Below are positions 48,384 through 62,130 of a stretch of 64,000 nt of DNA, piece after piece (position 1 is the first letter of the stretch; the number at the start of each line of letters is the position of its first letter). Position numbers and translations under genes: made by a program. Origin of the DNA: Piper betle (Eukaryota; Streptophyta; Magnoliopsida; Piperales; Piperaceae). Location: assembly GCA_033002965.1 (NCBI GenBank), contig JAURVB010007699.1, positions 62,001-126,000 of the forward strand, given 5' to 3'. Below the pieces are notes generated by a model that did no database searches, was not told the DNA's origin, and saw nothing but the letters and a program-made list of their open reading frames with translations.

Positions 48384-49564
48384 CCTGACCAATAGATAAT
48401 GTAAAGACTTAATTAGACCTTCTGAATATTACTTGGGTCTTTATCGTTGAACAAATATATAACAAGCAAAGCAAAGTATATATAAGTGTATAAGACAGGA
48501 AAAGTACTGAAAGTAGAGATCAAGTGCTTGCATACCAGTTTGATCTGAGCCTCATCTGATTTGGTGAAGAGTGGGAAGTAGGAAAATTGTAAGGGCATAA
48601 TTGATGAGGACAAGGCCGGTGAACGAAGGCCTTTATAGGCATGGTGACTTTTATCTTATAAGATGCCTGGAGAGGACAATAAGTGATAGAACAGGACTGG
48701 TCGAAAGGCAATTGAGAAATGAATAGCATATATTCCAAAAAATGCTGAAATAGGGACCATTGAAGGTCACATCTTTGGCCTACTGCTTTAAGATTTCCAG
48801 CTTATATATAAAATGGAAGCCATGAATTGGAGGGAGAGATAGTAGAAAGAATCAAGGATAAGTATCATTATATAATGGCCTCATCTTGCTCCTCCCCTGC
48901 TCCTCACTTCTGTCTTTCGGTTGGTTTCATTGGGAGAAATCAGATTCTCTTCTGAGGGTGATTGTGAAAACAAAAAGTATACATATTCCTGCAGTCTTCC
49001 ACGTGAAGTTTAATCACACAGGTGTGACTGATCACCACAGCTACTCATCATCATCATCGCCATCTTCTTCCTTCCAAGTTCATTTGAAGGAGCTAGCAGT
49101 GTTTCACGTGAAGACAAGGCAGAGGGCCACTGCTAATATGGTGCAGCAAGAGATATACCCAGAATCAAAACCATAGAGGATTCGAATGACTAGACATGAC
49201 TTTGCTATTCTGCGTTTGCATATCATGCATTAGGGATCATAATTTAGCTAAGCCACTGTATGTTGGCGTCAGGATTGTTGCAAAAAGAAGAGAAAGCAGC
49301 ATGTCACGTCTCTGTTCACGAAATCGTCAAAAGCAGACACAAGAACACATAGAATTAACAATGTTAGCAGAATGTTATCATATACATAGATATCTGTTTT
49401 TTTCGTTAACTGCGAATGAATCATCAAAAACTCAGATAAAAAACCGTTCATGGGCAGCCGAGAATCTTGAATTACATTTGAATACTGTTCAGATTATGGC
49501 TTACATACGTTCATATCACATGTTATCTAGGTCATGGAATGATTATATTGACGACCAGGTTGAA
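48384..49564. other. Intergenic, nothing recognised
   Basis: Possible leader of the small minus-strand gene at its left edge. A Ser-rich plus-strand ORF (48886-49176) is low-complexity and is not called. Confidence 0.35.
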
Positions 49565-49572
49565 CATGATAG

Positions 49573-49801
49573 GGTTGCTAATTGAACGAGCCAGCTCGTG
49601 AGCATTTAGCGTTCGGCTCGGCTTGACTCGACTCAAAACTCGACATTTAAATGCTCGAGCTCGAACTCGAACTCAAATTCGAATCTTACGAGCCGAGTTT
49701 GAGCAAGGTCGTGTTTGACTCGACTCAACTCGGTTATAACTCAAACTCGATACTACTGAACTCAACTCGATAAAATAATATAATAATATAATTTTTATAT
49801 T

Positions 49802-49837
<36 letters not shown>

Positions 49838-50186
49838 ATATAATATAAAGATGTGAGATAATTGAGATGGTAAGTATTCACGTTGATGACCTGAATGTTG
49901 TAGGTTTAATCCACATTGACTTCATTTTTTTAAATGAGGTACTTTTGACTTTAATTGAGCCGGTTTCGAGCTCACGAACGAGCTGGGTTCGAGCTTGGGA
50001 AAATTAAACAGTTTAAGTGTATTTGAGCTTGAGTCGAGCTCGAACACATAAATGATATTTGAGTCGAACTCGAGCATGTATGTTCAAAACTTATTCGATC
50101 TCAAGTCGAGTTCGAACGAGTTTCGAACTATTCGAACCGAGTTCGAACATAAGTTGAGTTCAGCTCGCTCGTTCGATTAGCACCAG
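49573..50186. mobile_element. hAT-like MITE of the GAGCTCG-rich family, simple copy (614 bp)
   Basis: The ends are GGGTTGCTAATTGAACGAGC (from about 49572) and, inverted, TGGTGCTAATCGAACGAGC. Flanks CATGATAG (49565-49572) and GATGATAG (50187-50194) agree at seven of eight bases. The interior has repeated GAGCTCGAAC words on both sides of a TA-rich core (49790-49830), so the whole element can fold back on itself. No ORF. Same family as the ends of the insertion at 10043-13658. Confidence 0.8.
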
Positions 50187-50194
50187 GATGATAG

Positions 50195-50890
50195 TTAAGA
50201 TCTTATTAGATTATTATCATGTCATTTTAACCGTTCAAATCGTAAAAGGGACAAATCATAACAATTAGCCCAATAGAATTGTCAATTGTGGAGCCATAAG
50301 TTTCATGAGATAGATTGGGGATCCTATTTCTATGCGACACACAGCATTGGACAACTTTGAAGATCATCACATGACATGTTTTGTTTTTTTTGAGAGCACA
50401 TATGACATGTTTTGATTGATAACTTCTATACAGATGACCTGTCTATTGTCTTTGACTCTTTGCTTCTTTTTGATGTAGACTTTGGTGGCTATTTAGGAAG
50501 ATTATTATATTATATACACAGATGCTTCATGGCCTTCTCACCACAAAGACGCCTAGAAAACCGAAAGCATCAAACAGTTGGTAAGAGGAAATTTTGGTTT
50601 CTTTGTCCACGTTCAACTTGGTTATTTTTTTAAAAAAAGCATCATCGCTTTGTTCTATTTGCTCAGGAGTCGGGATTTGATTTGTTGAGGAGTTGAATAT
50701 TAGATTAAACTGCGGCTTAATTCCACATCCCGTAATGCCAAATATTTGGGCAGCTTCTCAAGGCATCAGGATTATTGGGTAATGGTGTTTTACCAGCTTT
50801 CTGATTGAATAAATAATATGGAGTCTAAGTCGTCTAAAGATCCACTTTATCATTTGTTTTTATGATTTGCAAGTGTTAATTATTTTGCTA
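50195..50890. other. Spacer between MITE and Copia element
   Basis: AT-rich. The ORF at 50412-50633 has no recognisable domain. Confidence 0.35.
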
Positions 50891-50895
50891 CAATG

Positions 50896-51163
50896 TGTTG
50901 GGATTGACCAAGCACTTAAATCTCCATTTCAACGCATAATTGATGAAAAATATTAACTAAAATAGACATATAACCAACCACAAAGAAATACTTTTAATTC
51001 CAATATGAACAAAAACAATTTTACGTGGAAATTTAGTGTTTTCTACCTAAAATTATTTTTGTTCATTTAAGAATGTATTTCTTTTCATATGTGTTTATTT
51101 TGATTGGTACTTCTTATCCTTATGTATTGAAATGAAAATTTAATTGTTTACTTAATCCCAACA
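50896..51163 (+). repeat. 5' LTR of the plus-strand Copia element (short)
   Basis: 268 bp bounded by TGTTGGG and CCCAACA. It lacks a TATA region comparable to the one in the longer 3' LTR, so it probably carries an internal deletion. Confidence 0.75.
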
Positions 51164-51329
51164 AGTGGTATTAGAGCCCGGCTGCTTGGTTGACGCAAAT
51201 TTTGGCTGTTAATATTTTCTTCCCGCTAGGTGCTCAACGAAATTTTTAAGAGCGTAGTTAGTATGTTTGTGATTTATACTTCAATAAGATAGTTAATGAG
51301 AAGCATGTTAAGACGATATCTCTTAAGGG

Positions 51330-51983
51330 GTCGAATAACTTACACTATTGGAAAGAAAAATGATTGATCATCTATATTTCAAGGATTTGACTGATAAAAA
51401 CTAGAATAAGTTGGATAAGAAGGCTATGGTCTGTTTGGGACAACTGGTAGATAAAGTTATGTATTATCATGTTTCTGAATTGACATCCTCAAAAGCTATA
51501 TGGGATAAATTCCAAGAAGTTTATGAGAGGAATAATGCCGGGAATAAGACCCTTTTGATAAAGAAATTAGTGAATTTAAGGTATAAGGATAAAAGTGACA
51601 TAAGTGAGCATCTCAATGAGATGAAGAGTATTATCACTCAACTTGCCAAGATGGAGATGACTTTAGATGAGGACTGACAAGCTATCCTGCTCCTCAACAC
51701 ATTGCCAAAGAACTGGGAAACATTGGTGATCTATTTAAGCAATGTTGTTCCAAATGGAAAACTCACATTGGACATGGTAACAATCAATTTATTGAATGAG
51801 GAGATGAGAAGAAAAACTCTACCAACTTCAATGTCTCATGCATTAGTGTCAGAAGAAGTAATATGTAGATCAAGAAATAGGAATACAAACAAAAAGGATA
51901 AGAGTCGAAGAAGGTCTAAATCCAAGAAGAGCTTGAAGTATTATTATTGTAACAAGATAGGTCATATCAAAAAGGATTCTTAG
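51330..51983 (+). pseudogene. Copia gag remnant with zinc knuckle
   Basis: Contains the gag helix block (SSKAIWDKFQEVYERNN, LNEMKSIITQLAKM), LLNEEMRRKT, a Lys/Arg-rich stretch and the knuckle YYYCNKIGHIKKDS, whose first and last Cys are replaced (Tyr and Ser). A TGA at 51675-51677 breaks the frame. Confidence 0.85.
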
Positions 51984-52489
51984 AACCTCAAGAAAGATTT
52001 GAAAAATAAGCACAACAAGGATCAAGGAGAAAAGAATACTAATATTGTACATGATGACTTGGTGATTCTTTCTGATTGTGAGAATGCTTGTTTGACGGTT
52101 AATTGTGATGATAGTTGGGTAGCTGATTAGGGAGCATCATTCCATGAAACTCCAAGTAGAAATTTCTTTACTACCTATGAACCTTTTAGATTTGGGTATA
52201 GTAAAGATGGGAAAAATAGTGATACTTTCAAAATTGTGGGACTTGGAAATGTGCATATAATAACAAACACGGGTTACAAATTGGTGCATAAAAATGTCAG
52301 ACATATTCCAGATTGAGGATGAGTTTGTTGTCAACCAGAGTGCTTGACGATGAAGGATTTGGTTTATAATTTGCACAAGGTGTGTGGAAACTTGTGAAAG
52401 GCTCTCTCGTTGTTGCTAAAAGGAAGAAGTGTTATAATTTTTACATGACTGAGACGAGTCTAGTTCAAGGAAAAGTTAATATCTCCTCA

Positions 52490-53020
52490 CTTGATTCCAC
52501 TACTGATTTGTGGCACTATCGATTGGGACACATGAGTGAGAAGGGACTAGAGACATTGAAGAAGCTAAATCTTTTTTCCCGAGGTCAAGGGTATCACAAT
52601 TAGTCTTTATGACCATTGTTTGGAAGGAAAACAACATAGGACATTCTTGAGTTGGTACACATCGATGTGTGTGGGCCTATGAAGGTAAAATTTCTTGGCG
52701 GTTCTATTTATTTTGTCATTTTTATTGATGATACTTCTAGGAAGGTGTGAACTTATGGCATGAAAAATAAAAGTGATGTTTTTGACATCTTTAAGATTTT
52801 TTATGTATTGGTTGAAAGAAAAACTAATAAGCTCTCAAAATGCCTTAAAAGTAATAATGATGGTAAATATTGTTCTATTGAGTTTGATAAATATTGTAAC
52901 AAAATAAGATTAGGCATGAGAAGATGGTTCCTTATACTTTTTAACATAATGGAGTGGTTGAAAGAATGAACAGGACTATTTCTGAGAGGATTAGAAGTAT
53001 GTTGTCTTTAAGTAAGTTGG
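52490..53020 (+). pseudogene. Copia integrase remnant
   Basis: LWHYRLGHMSEKGLETLKK is the His part of the HHCC zinc region. [11 protein letters not shown] and [12 protein letters not shown] mark the start of the DDE core. The frame changes between blocks. Confidence 0.85.
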
Positions 53021-53489
53021 TTAAAAGCTTCTAAGGTAAGGCCATGAGCATTGATCAACAATCTCCCACACATGCCTTAGAATGTATTTCTTTGGGATAT
53101 AGTGATGATAAGTTTGGATATAAACTTTGGGATCCTAAGAATAGAAAATTGATTCGAAACAGAGATGTAGTTTGAGGAGTTTGACAAGGAAGAAAAATTT
53201 AAAACAAAATCCTAGGAAAGCCTTAAAAAGATAAAGGAACCTTCAACATCAATTAGAAGTGAAGAGGAGGCTCAAGATAACATAATTATTCCCCCACCTA
53301 GTGAGGATGAGGTGACTGATGATATTTCTAATGAGTTTGTTAATGATATTGGACAAGAACAGGCAAATTCTGATCAAGGGTGGGAGCCAAACTAATGTTA
53401 GGAGATCAACTCACGAACTAGTTCCATCAACAAGATATCCATCATCAGAATATGTGAAAATCACTGAATGTGGACAACTAAAAAATTTC

Positions 53490-54260
53490 AGTGAAGTGAA
53501 AGTTCATGTAGAAAAGGAGATGTGGTTGAAGGCAATACAAAATAAGATAAAATCCTTGCATGATAATCACACCTATGAGTTGGTGGATCTTCCTAAGGGA
53601 AAGAGAATATTAAAGAATAAATGGGTCTACAGGATCAAACATGAATAAAATAACACATAACCAAGGTACAAGGCAAGGTTGGTGGTGACAGGCTTCGGAC
53701 AAAAGAAAGGTATTGATTTCGAAGAAATTTTTTCTCCTGTTGTTAAAATGTCTTCTATTAGAATTGTTCTCGCATTGCCTGTAAGTTTGGATTTGGAAGT
53801 TGAATAGTTAAATGTGAAGATGACATTTCTTCATGGTGATCTTGAGGAGACCATATATATGGAGCAACTAGAGGTTTTAAAGTCAGAGGACAGGAATAGA
53901 TGGTGTGCAGACTGAAAAAGAGTTTGTATGGTTTGAAGCAAACTCTTAGATATTGGTACAAAAAGTTTAAATTCCTTTATGGAAAATATTGTGTACAAGA
54001 AATTTATTTCTGATCATTGTGTTTTTATCAAGAGGTTTGATGATAATGACTTTATTATTCTGTTGATTTATGTGAATGACATGTTGATTGTGGGACATAA
54101 TGGGGCCAAGATTGTAAGTTTAAAGAAGAACTTGAATAAATCCTTTGCAATGAAGGATTTGGTATTAGCAAAGTAAATCTTGGGAATGTCTATTTGGCGT
54201 AACAGGGGAACTAAAAAGCTTTGAGTGTCACAGGAAAAATACATAGAAAAAGTATTTGAA
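53490..54260 (+). pseudogene. Copia reverse transcriptase remnant, YVDD changed to YVND
   Basis: EMWLKAIQNKIKSLHDNHTY and KRILKNKWVYRIKHE are the conserved RT entry. The active site reads YVNDMLIVG near 54069-54095, with the first catalytic Asp replaced by Asn. Several stops interrupt it. Confidence 0.88.
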
Positions 54261-54559
54261 AAATTCAACATAAAAGATGTAAAACCAGTTGGAGTTCTAC
54301 TTACGGGTCACTCAAGTTAAAGAAAAGTGACTTAAGTGAAAAAGAGATGAAGGAAATGACAAAGGTTCCTTATGCTTGTGTTGTTAGTAGTTTGATGTAT
54401 TCTATGGTTTGTACACGACCGAACATAATATATACATTTAGAATAGTTAGCAAACATTTAGCAAATCCAAGCAAAGAACATTAACAAACAGTTAAATGGA
54501 TAATGAGATATTTGAGAGGTACATCTAAAATGTGTTTGTGTTTTGAAAGTAATAAATTT

Positions 54560-54900
54560 TTGTTAGTTGGCATACACTGATGCAGACATGGCAGGTGATT
54601 TGGAGACAAAAAAGTCAACAACTGGGTTTGTTGTTAATTATGCTAATGGGGTTGTGTCTTGGCAATCTAAGTTGCAAAAATATATTGCATTATCCACAAC
54701 TGAGGCCGAAGTTATTGCTATTATAGAGGCTTGTAAGGAGATGATATGAACAAAAAAAATTTTGAATGAAATTGGTGCTAAATAGGAGAGATACATTGTC
54801 CACTATGATAGCGAGAGTGTAATTCACTTGAAGTAAGCATTCAAGTTTTCATTGAAGGAGTAAACACATTGATTTGAGATACCAATGTATTTGAAAGCAA
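54560..54900 (+). pseudogene. Copia RNase H remnant
   Basis: AYTDADMAGDLETKKSTTGF and ALSTTEAEVIAIIEACKE are the standard Copia RNase H blocks, followed by the degraded CDSQS and KHID regions. Confidence 0.88.
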
Positions 54901-55061
54901 ATCTTTTGAACTTACAAAAATCCTTACTAAAAATAATGTTTCAAATATAATGATTAAAGTTGTGTCAAAAAATAAATATATTTACTGCAGGAATGAAATA
55001 GGGATAAATGGAGCTTTCCATGCCGGTTAGAAGTATTTCATGGAGTCGTGAAGGAGAGGTT

Positions 55062-55573
55062 TGTTAGGTTATCCCTCCTCTGTAAATATATAAAAAACAA
55101 CCTTATTTTGGACAAAAACCCAAACTTTTTTAGAAAACTCGTTTTGAGTTGTGTGAGAGAGATAAAAAGCAATGGTAGACGCTTTTCATCTTGGGTGTGG
55201 AGAAAAATGCTGATGAAGAAAGAAGAGAAAAATTGTGCAGGTCGAATAAAAGTGAATATTTTATTGAGATTTGCTTCGATCATCAATGATAAATTTATTA
55301 AGTTTTTAATATGTAATATTCTTCTATTATTATCTTCATTTGTAATTAATACCAATTGTATAGAAATTACAATAAATTATTATTGGGGAGTTTATTCTCC
55401 CGTTGATCCGGTCGTCTGCACTGTAGTTTTTCTTTAAATTTAGAGTTTTTCACGTAAAATTAGTTTTGCCCATTTTCGAAATTATTTTTTTTCCCCTACA
55501 TCTATTTTAATAGGCACTTCACATCCTTACGTGTTTAAAATGACAATTTAATTGTTTATAGTTAATCCCAACA
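55062..55573 (+). repeat. 3' LTR of the plus-strand Copia element
   Basis: 512 bp starting TGTTAGGTTATCCC and ending TTAATCCCAACA. It contains CTCTGTAAATATATAAAA, a plausible LTR TATA region, near 55079-55096. Confidence 0.75.
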
Positions 55574-55578
55574 CAACG

Positions 55579-56262
55579 AACCTGCCAACTGCTGTAAAAA
55601 AATTTTCTTTTTGCACGAGAAAGGAAAAGTTTTTCTTTCTGCATGAGAAAGCCAAGAATATGCATCTCCGAATATGGGTATAGTACTGGCAAAGCTGCAG
55701 AGGCGATAGCACTCAATGGTTGGAAGAAGAAGATGACACCAGAATATACAAAAAGCCGGTTCAACGTCTAAATTACTATTCCGTATTGTCTTCATGGGAG
55801 CATTGTAGAAGATTGGGATGAAAGCATAAGTCTCAATGATACACAAAAAATCCTTTGGAAAGGAGGCTGCTTTGACCATGGACAATCAAGACAAACAGTC
55901 ATTGGAAGGTTTTTTCTGCTACGTTCATCAAACAACCAATTAGCTAGTTATAATCAGGTTGCCTTTACAGCCGATAAATCTATGCACAAATGAACATTTT
56001 TTACTTGCAGATAATGCCATATTTTATGTTTAAGTCTGCCATTTTTGTCATCTCTCGAGTATTCACTATACTCCATGTCTTGCGATTGCAGGCATGTGAA
56101 CCACTTTGGCATGACGTGCCTCCATCCCCAGCCATTATCTTCAAACCTTGCACTGTTGCTTATCCGACCTGTTCCTTGGCCTTCTCACCTTCTGCTCACT
56201 GCTTGATCAATTCTCTGAGATAAAAGCTTTTAGCTACTAGTGTTTCAAGCTCAAGCTAAGAT
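55579..56262. other. Upstream region of the carboxypeptidase gene
   Basis: Contains the promoter and leader of the next gene. Short ORFs (55562-55885 minus, 55990-56223 plus) have no recognisable domain. Confidence 0.4.
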
Positions 56263-58764
<2,502 letters not shown>

Positions 58765-58933
58765 AATTAACAGACATAAAGGTCAAAAAAAGGGAGGTAG
58801 AAGGGACCACTGCAACAGCGTAGGAAATGTGTGACAATGGGTTTTGATGTTGCTGTTCACACAAGACAGATACAGAAACCAAAAGGCGATTAGAAACAAT
58901 GAACATGTCTACTCCGGTCTATGTGAATTCTCA

Positions 58934-61327
58934 TCACCAATAATCTGCACATGAACATTTACCATCTTTAAAGTGATGAAAGAGGCGTCGATCCCTCAAT
59001 ATTATTTCCCTTTCAAACGTTCTAGAGATAAATTTTGCAACACTGTGGCAATCCTGGCATACTCTCAAGTTTTTCATTACCCTGATGGGTGTGGGAGGCT
59101 TAATGCTAATAAGCCCAAAGGCAATGGCAAGTTTTTCACTGTGCCGATATAAACAGCTTTCCTTTTCTTCGTCTTCAATGTCCAGGGCAACCTCGTTAAT
59201 GGATGGTGTATAGCCATTCTTCTCCAATCTCCTCGCTATCTCATCCAACATCTCATAAATTTGTTTACTACAAGGATGGGACTGGTCTCCAGCAAAAAAC
59301 TCGTGAACAACCCCATCTGCTTCAATCATGCTACATCCAGGGATCTTCGCAACTTTGTTGTTTGCCATCAGACCTCTAACTTCAATCACATCATTCCAAC
59401 GACCTCGTGATGCATACATGTTTGACAGCAGAACATGGAATCCATCATGCAGAGGTTCGAGCTCAATAAGCCTTCTTCCTACCTTCTCTCCCATCTGAGT
59501 ATTACCAAACTTCCTGCAAGCACCGAGCAAAGCCCCCCAAGTGGCCACATCTGGCTGCAAGGGCATCTTTTCGATCATCTCCTCTGCCTCATTAAGCAAC
59601 CCAGCACGGCCAAGAAGGTCAACCATACAGCCATAATGCTTCACATTGGGCTCTATGTTGTAGCAGTCGATCATCAAATCAAAGTACCGACGACCTTCAT
59701 CTACTAAGCCCGCATGTCGGCAGGCACTCAAAACAGCCACAAAAGTTATCTCATTCGGTGTCATCCCACATTCTAACATTTCCATGAACTTCTCAAGACA
59801 CGAACCCACTTGCCCATTCATGGCCAAACCAAGGATGAGTGCATTCCATGTCGAAACTCCCCTTTCAGGCATATCCAAGAAGGCTTCCAAAGCAGAGCCT
59901 ACGCATCCACATTTCATGAACATGTCAACTATACTTGTTCCAAGAATTATGTTAACCTTAATCCCATTTTTCCTAATGTACGTTAGAACCCATTTGCCCT
60001 GCTCCAGTGCAGACAAGTGAGTGCAAGCTGACAACACACTCACCAGTGTAGTCTCATCTGGCTCAACTCCTTCAACTTGCATTCGCTGGAAAATGTCCAG
60101 AGTCTCTGAGTACCGATCATGTTGAGCGTAACCGGCTATCATCGCACTCCAGGAAACAATGTCGTTAACAGGCATGGAATCAAATAACCCCTTTGCTTCT
60201 TTCAACAGACCCAGTTTGAGATAACCCGACAGCATAGAGTTCCAAGATATCTGATCAAGGTTTTGCCCTGATTGAAAAAGTTTTTGAGCAGCAATTATGT
60301 CCCCGCAGCTCGAATACAAATGGATCAATGCATTCTGAAGATTGACATAAGATTCAAACCCAAACCTCACAATCAACCCATGGACCTGAACTCCACCATG
60401 AATAGACAGCAAGTGCGTGCAAGCGGAAAGAACACTAACCATCACAACCTCATCCATTGCAATTCTGTCCCGGTTATTCATTTGGCAAAACGCAAAAACG
60501 GCATCTTCAAACATGCCATTCTGCTCGTAACAGGATATCATAGCGCTCCATGATACGACATTTCTCTCAGTCATACCATCAAACACGAGCCGTGCATCAA
60601 CCACACGGCCTGCTTTGCCCAGCAGCGCGATCACAGAGCTGGACGCAATCGAGTTACGCTCCGGCATCCGATCAAAAATCTCAAAAGCACCTTCAACATC
60701 ACCCGCATGAACATACCCTGCCAAGATTGAGTTCCAGGAAACCGAATCAAGGGCAGAACTTAGATCAAACAGCCGGCGCGCATCACCCAGACGCCCACAA
60801 ACCACATACATATTGATCAAAGTGTTCAACACATATACATCCGAATCAAAACCCGACTTCAAAGCATGCCCGTGAACCTGCATCCCTTCCAACCCGGAAA
60901 GCCGGGCGGAGCAAGCCTGCGCAAGAATGGGGTGGGTGTAATTGTCGGCAAAGCAAGCGCCTTTTTCCAACATGAGCTTGTACAGACACAGGGAGTCACC
61001 GGGCATACCTCGATGAACATAGAACCGCATCAAAGTGTTCCACAGGAAGGGGTTCGAGTGCTCAACCTGCTGCATTAGCAGCCGCCGGGGGTAATCAATC
61101 TGGACGAAGTCGGAGACGGTGGCGAACTTCAAGAGCCGGCTAACGGCGTAGGTGTCGGTCACCAATCCGGAGACGAGCATCTGGGAGTGGATCTGGAGGA
61201 ACTGCTTCCAAGCCCTGCATCCCTCCAACAAGCTTTCCAAGATGGAAATGGTTATGGTTGGATTCGCCTTGACGATCAGTTTGGGTTGCAGCAACGAAAC
61301 TGCACCACTCATAAAACTGTGGAACAC
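58934..61327 (-). CDS. DYW-type PLS pentatricopeptide repeat (PPR) protein, 797 aa
   Basis: Sequence-specific organelle RNA-binding protein of the PLS class, normally a C-to-U RNA editing factor in mitochondria or chloroplasts. It is intronless and intact. After an N-terminal region of about 45 residues come repeated PLS motifs (for example DSVSWNSILAGYVHAGDVEG, DIVSWSAMIAGYAQHDR, VSTWNALILGLAMNG, PNEITFVAVLSACRHAGLVD). The E motifs include DVATWGALLGACRKFGN, and the PG box is PGCSMIEADGVVHEF. The DYW deaminase follows, with HSEKLAIAFG (catalytic HxE), CQDCH zinc ligands and the terminal HHFKDGKCSCADYW. All deaminase residues are present, so an active editing domain is expected. The editing site cannot be predicted reliably here. 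The gene converges with the carboxypeptidase gene, with about 170 bases between the stops. The start at 61327 gives MFHSFMSGAVS; a second ATG follows five codons later. Confidence 0.95.
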   Translation of the reverse strand: MFHSFMSGAVSLLQPKLIVKANPTITISILESLLEGCRAWKQFLQIHSQMLVSGLVTDTYAVSRLLKFATVSDFVQIDYPRRLLMQQVEHSNPFLWNTLMRFYVHRGMPGDSLCLYKLMLEKGACFADNYTHPILAQACSARLSGLEGMQVHGHALKSGFDSDVYVLNTLINMYVVCGRLGDARRLFDLSSALDSVSWNSILAGYVHAGDVEGAFEIFDRMPERNSIASSSVIALLGKAGRVVDARLVFDGMTERNVVSWSAMISCYEQNGMFEDAVFAFCQMNNRDRIAMDEVVMVSVLSACTHLLSIHGGVQVHGLIVRFGFESYVNLQNALIHLYSSCGDIIAAQKLFQSGQNLDQISWNSMLSGYLKLGLLKEAKGLFDSMPVNDIVSWSAMIAGYAQHDRYSETLDIFQRMQVEGVEPDETTLVSVLSACTHLSALEQGKWVLTYIRKNGIKVNIILGTSIVDMFMKCGCVGSALEAFLDMPERGVSTWNALILGLAMNGQVGSCLEKFMEMLECGMTPNEITFVAVLSACRHAGLVDEGRRYFDLMIDCYNIEPNVKHYGCMVDLLGRAGLLNEAEEMIEKMPLQPDVATWGALLGACRKFGNTQMGEKVGRRLIELEPLHDGFHVLLSNMYASRGRWNDVIEVRGLMANNKVAKIPGCSMIEADGVVHEFFAGDQSHPCSKQIYEMLDEIARRLEKNGYTPSINEVALDIEDEEKESCLYRHSEKLAIAFGLISIKPPTPIRVMKNLRVCQDCHSVAKFISRTFEREIILRDRRLFHHFKDGKCSCADYW

Positions 61328-61379
61328 AACAAGAACAATGACTATCGAACTGGACGAAGGGAGAAGCCTTCGGCAGTGG

Positions 61380-61412
61380 TCGGCGGGCGGCGGCGGCGGC
61401 GGCGGTCGCAGG
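61380..61412. repeat. GGC trinucleotide-rich run in the PPR leader
   Basis: About eight GGC units 55-85 bases upstream of the PPR start codon, probably in its 5' UTR. Confidence 0.7.
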
Positions 61413-61474
61413 CGTAGGGGTCGGCGGCCGATTAAATTGATTCATGACCAACCGTATTATAATTGGCGGCAATC

Positions 61475-62130
61475 AACGATGGGCCCCGAGCTTCAAATCC
61501 GTTCATTTTATGAAAAGGCATATTTATTTATTTATTCATTAAATTTGCCCCTTTTTTTAATAAAATACAAAATTCTTAAATTACAGATTTTGAATTTAAT
61601 TAGAGAATTGCAGATTTTGAATTTAATTATATAAGCAAAAATTTACTGCTATCTTTTTTCCTGGAAAATATTTTTCATTGGGTAAAGAGAACTTTTAAGA
61701 GTCTGTAAGACAAGGTGTATACAACCTGTTTTATGTACGTTAAATGATTTGAAAATTAATAGTGTTCTAAGTAATGTCGACTTGTCCATTTAAATCTACA
61801 GATTGTAATTTTGATTGGAAAAAAGAATGTAATTTTAATGATATAAATAATGAAATGCCATGCTCAAAGTGCAGAAGTGAACTCGTTAGCCATTAGGCCT
61901 GAACTATTCCAAGTTTCAATTATAATAACAAAGTTATTTTTTGTTAAAGAAAAACTTCTTATACATAAATATTAACATTTTCATGGGAAAGATATTGTAC
62001 GATAGGAAGTTGTCTGCCATGAGAAAATAATACATGAAGTAAACATCTCATTTTTACAGCTAGAGCATATCATACAACAAGAGAAGCAGCTAAGAGCAGA
62101 GCAACAATACACCACATTTCTTTAGTCACA
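61475..62130. other. Intergenic, nothing recognised
   Basis: AT-rich spacer between the PPR promoter and the 3' end of the LACS gene. There is a short direct repeat GCAGATTTTGAATTTAATTA-like near 61580-61630. Confidence 0.4.

Larger units (their letters stand above)
50896..55573 (+). mobile_element. Ty1/Copia LTR retrotransposon, degenerate, plus strand
   Basis: The 5' LTR (50896-51163) starts TGTTGGGATTG and ends AATCCCAACA. Immediately after it, TGGTATTAGAGCC is a near-perfect initiator-tRNA primer site. The 3' LTR (55062-55573) follows the polypurine tract GAAGGAGAGG and ends AATCCCAACA. Five-base flanks CAATG (50891-50895) and CAACG (55574-55578) agree at four of five. Order: gag, integrase, RT, RNase H. 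The LTRs differ in length (268 and 512 bp) and match well only at their ends, so one has lost or gained sequence. Many stops; immobile. Its RT is related to that of the minus-strand element at 29149-34259. Confidence 0.88.

Noticed and set aside
48886..49176. 96-codon Ser-rich plus-strand ORF
   Set aside because: Low-complexity Ser run, no domain, no splice partners, and no protein-like conservation signal that I can recognise.
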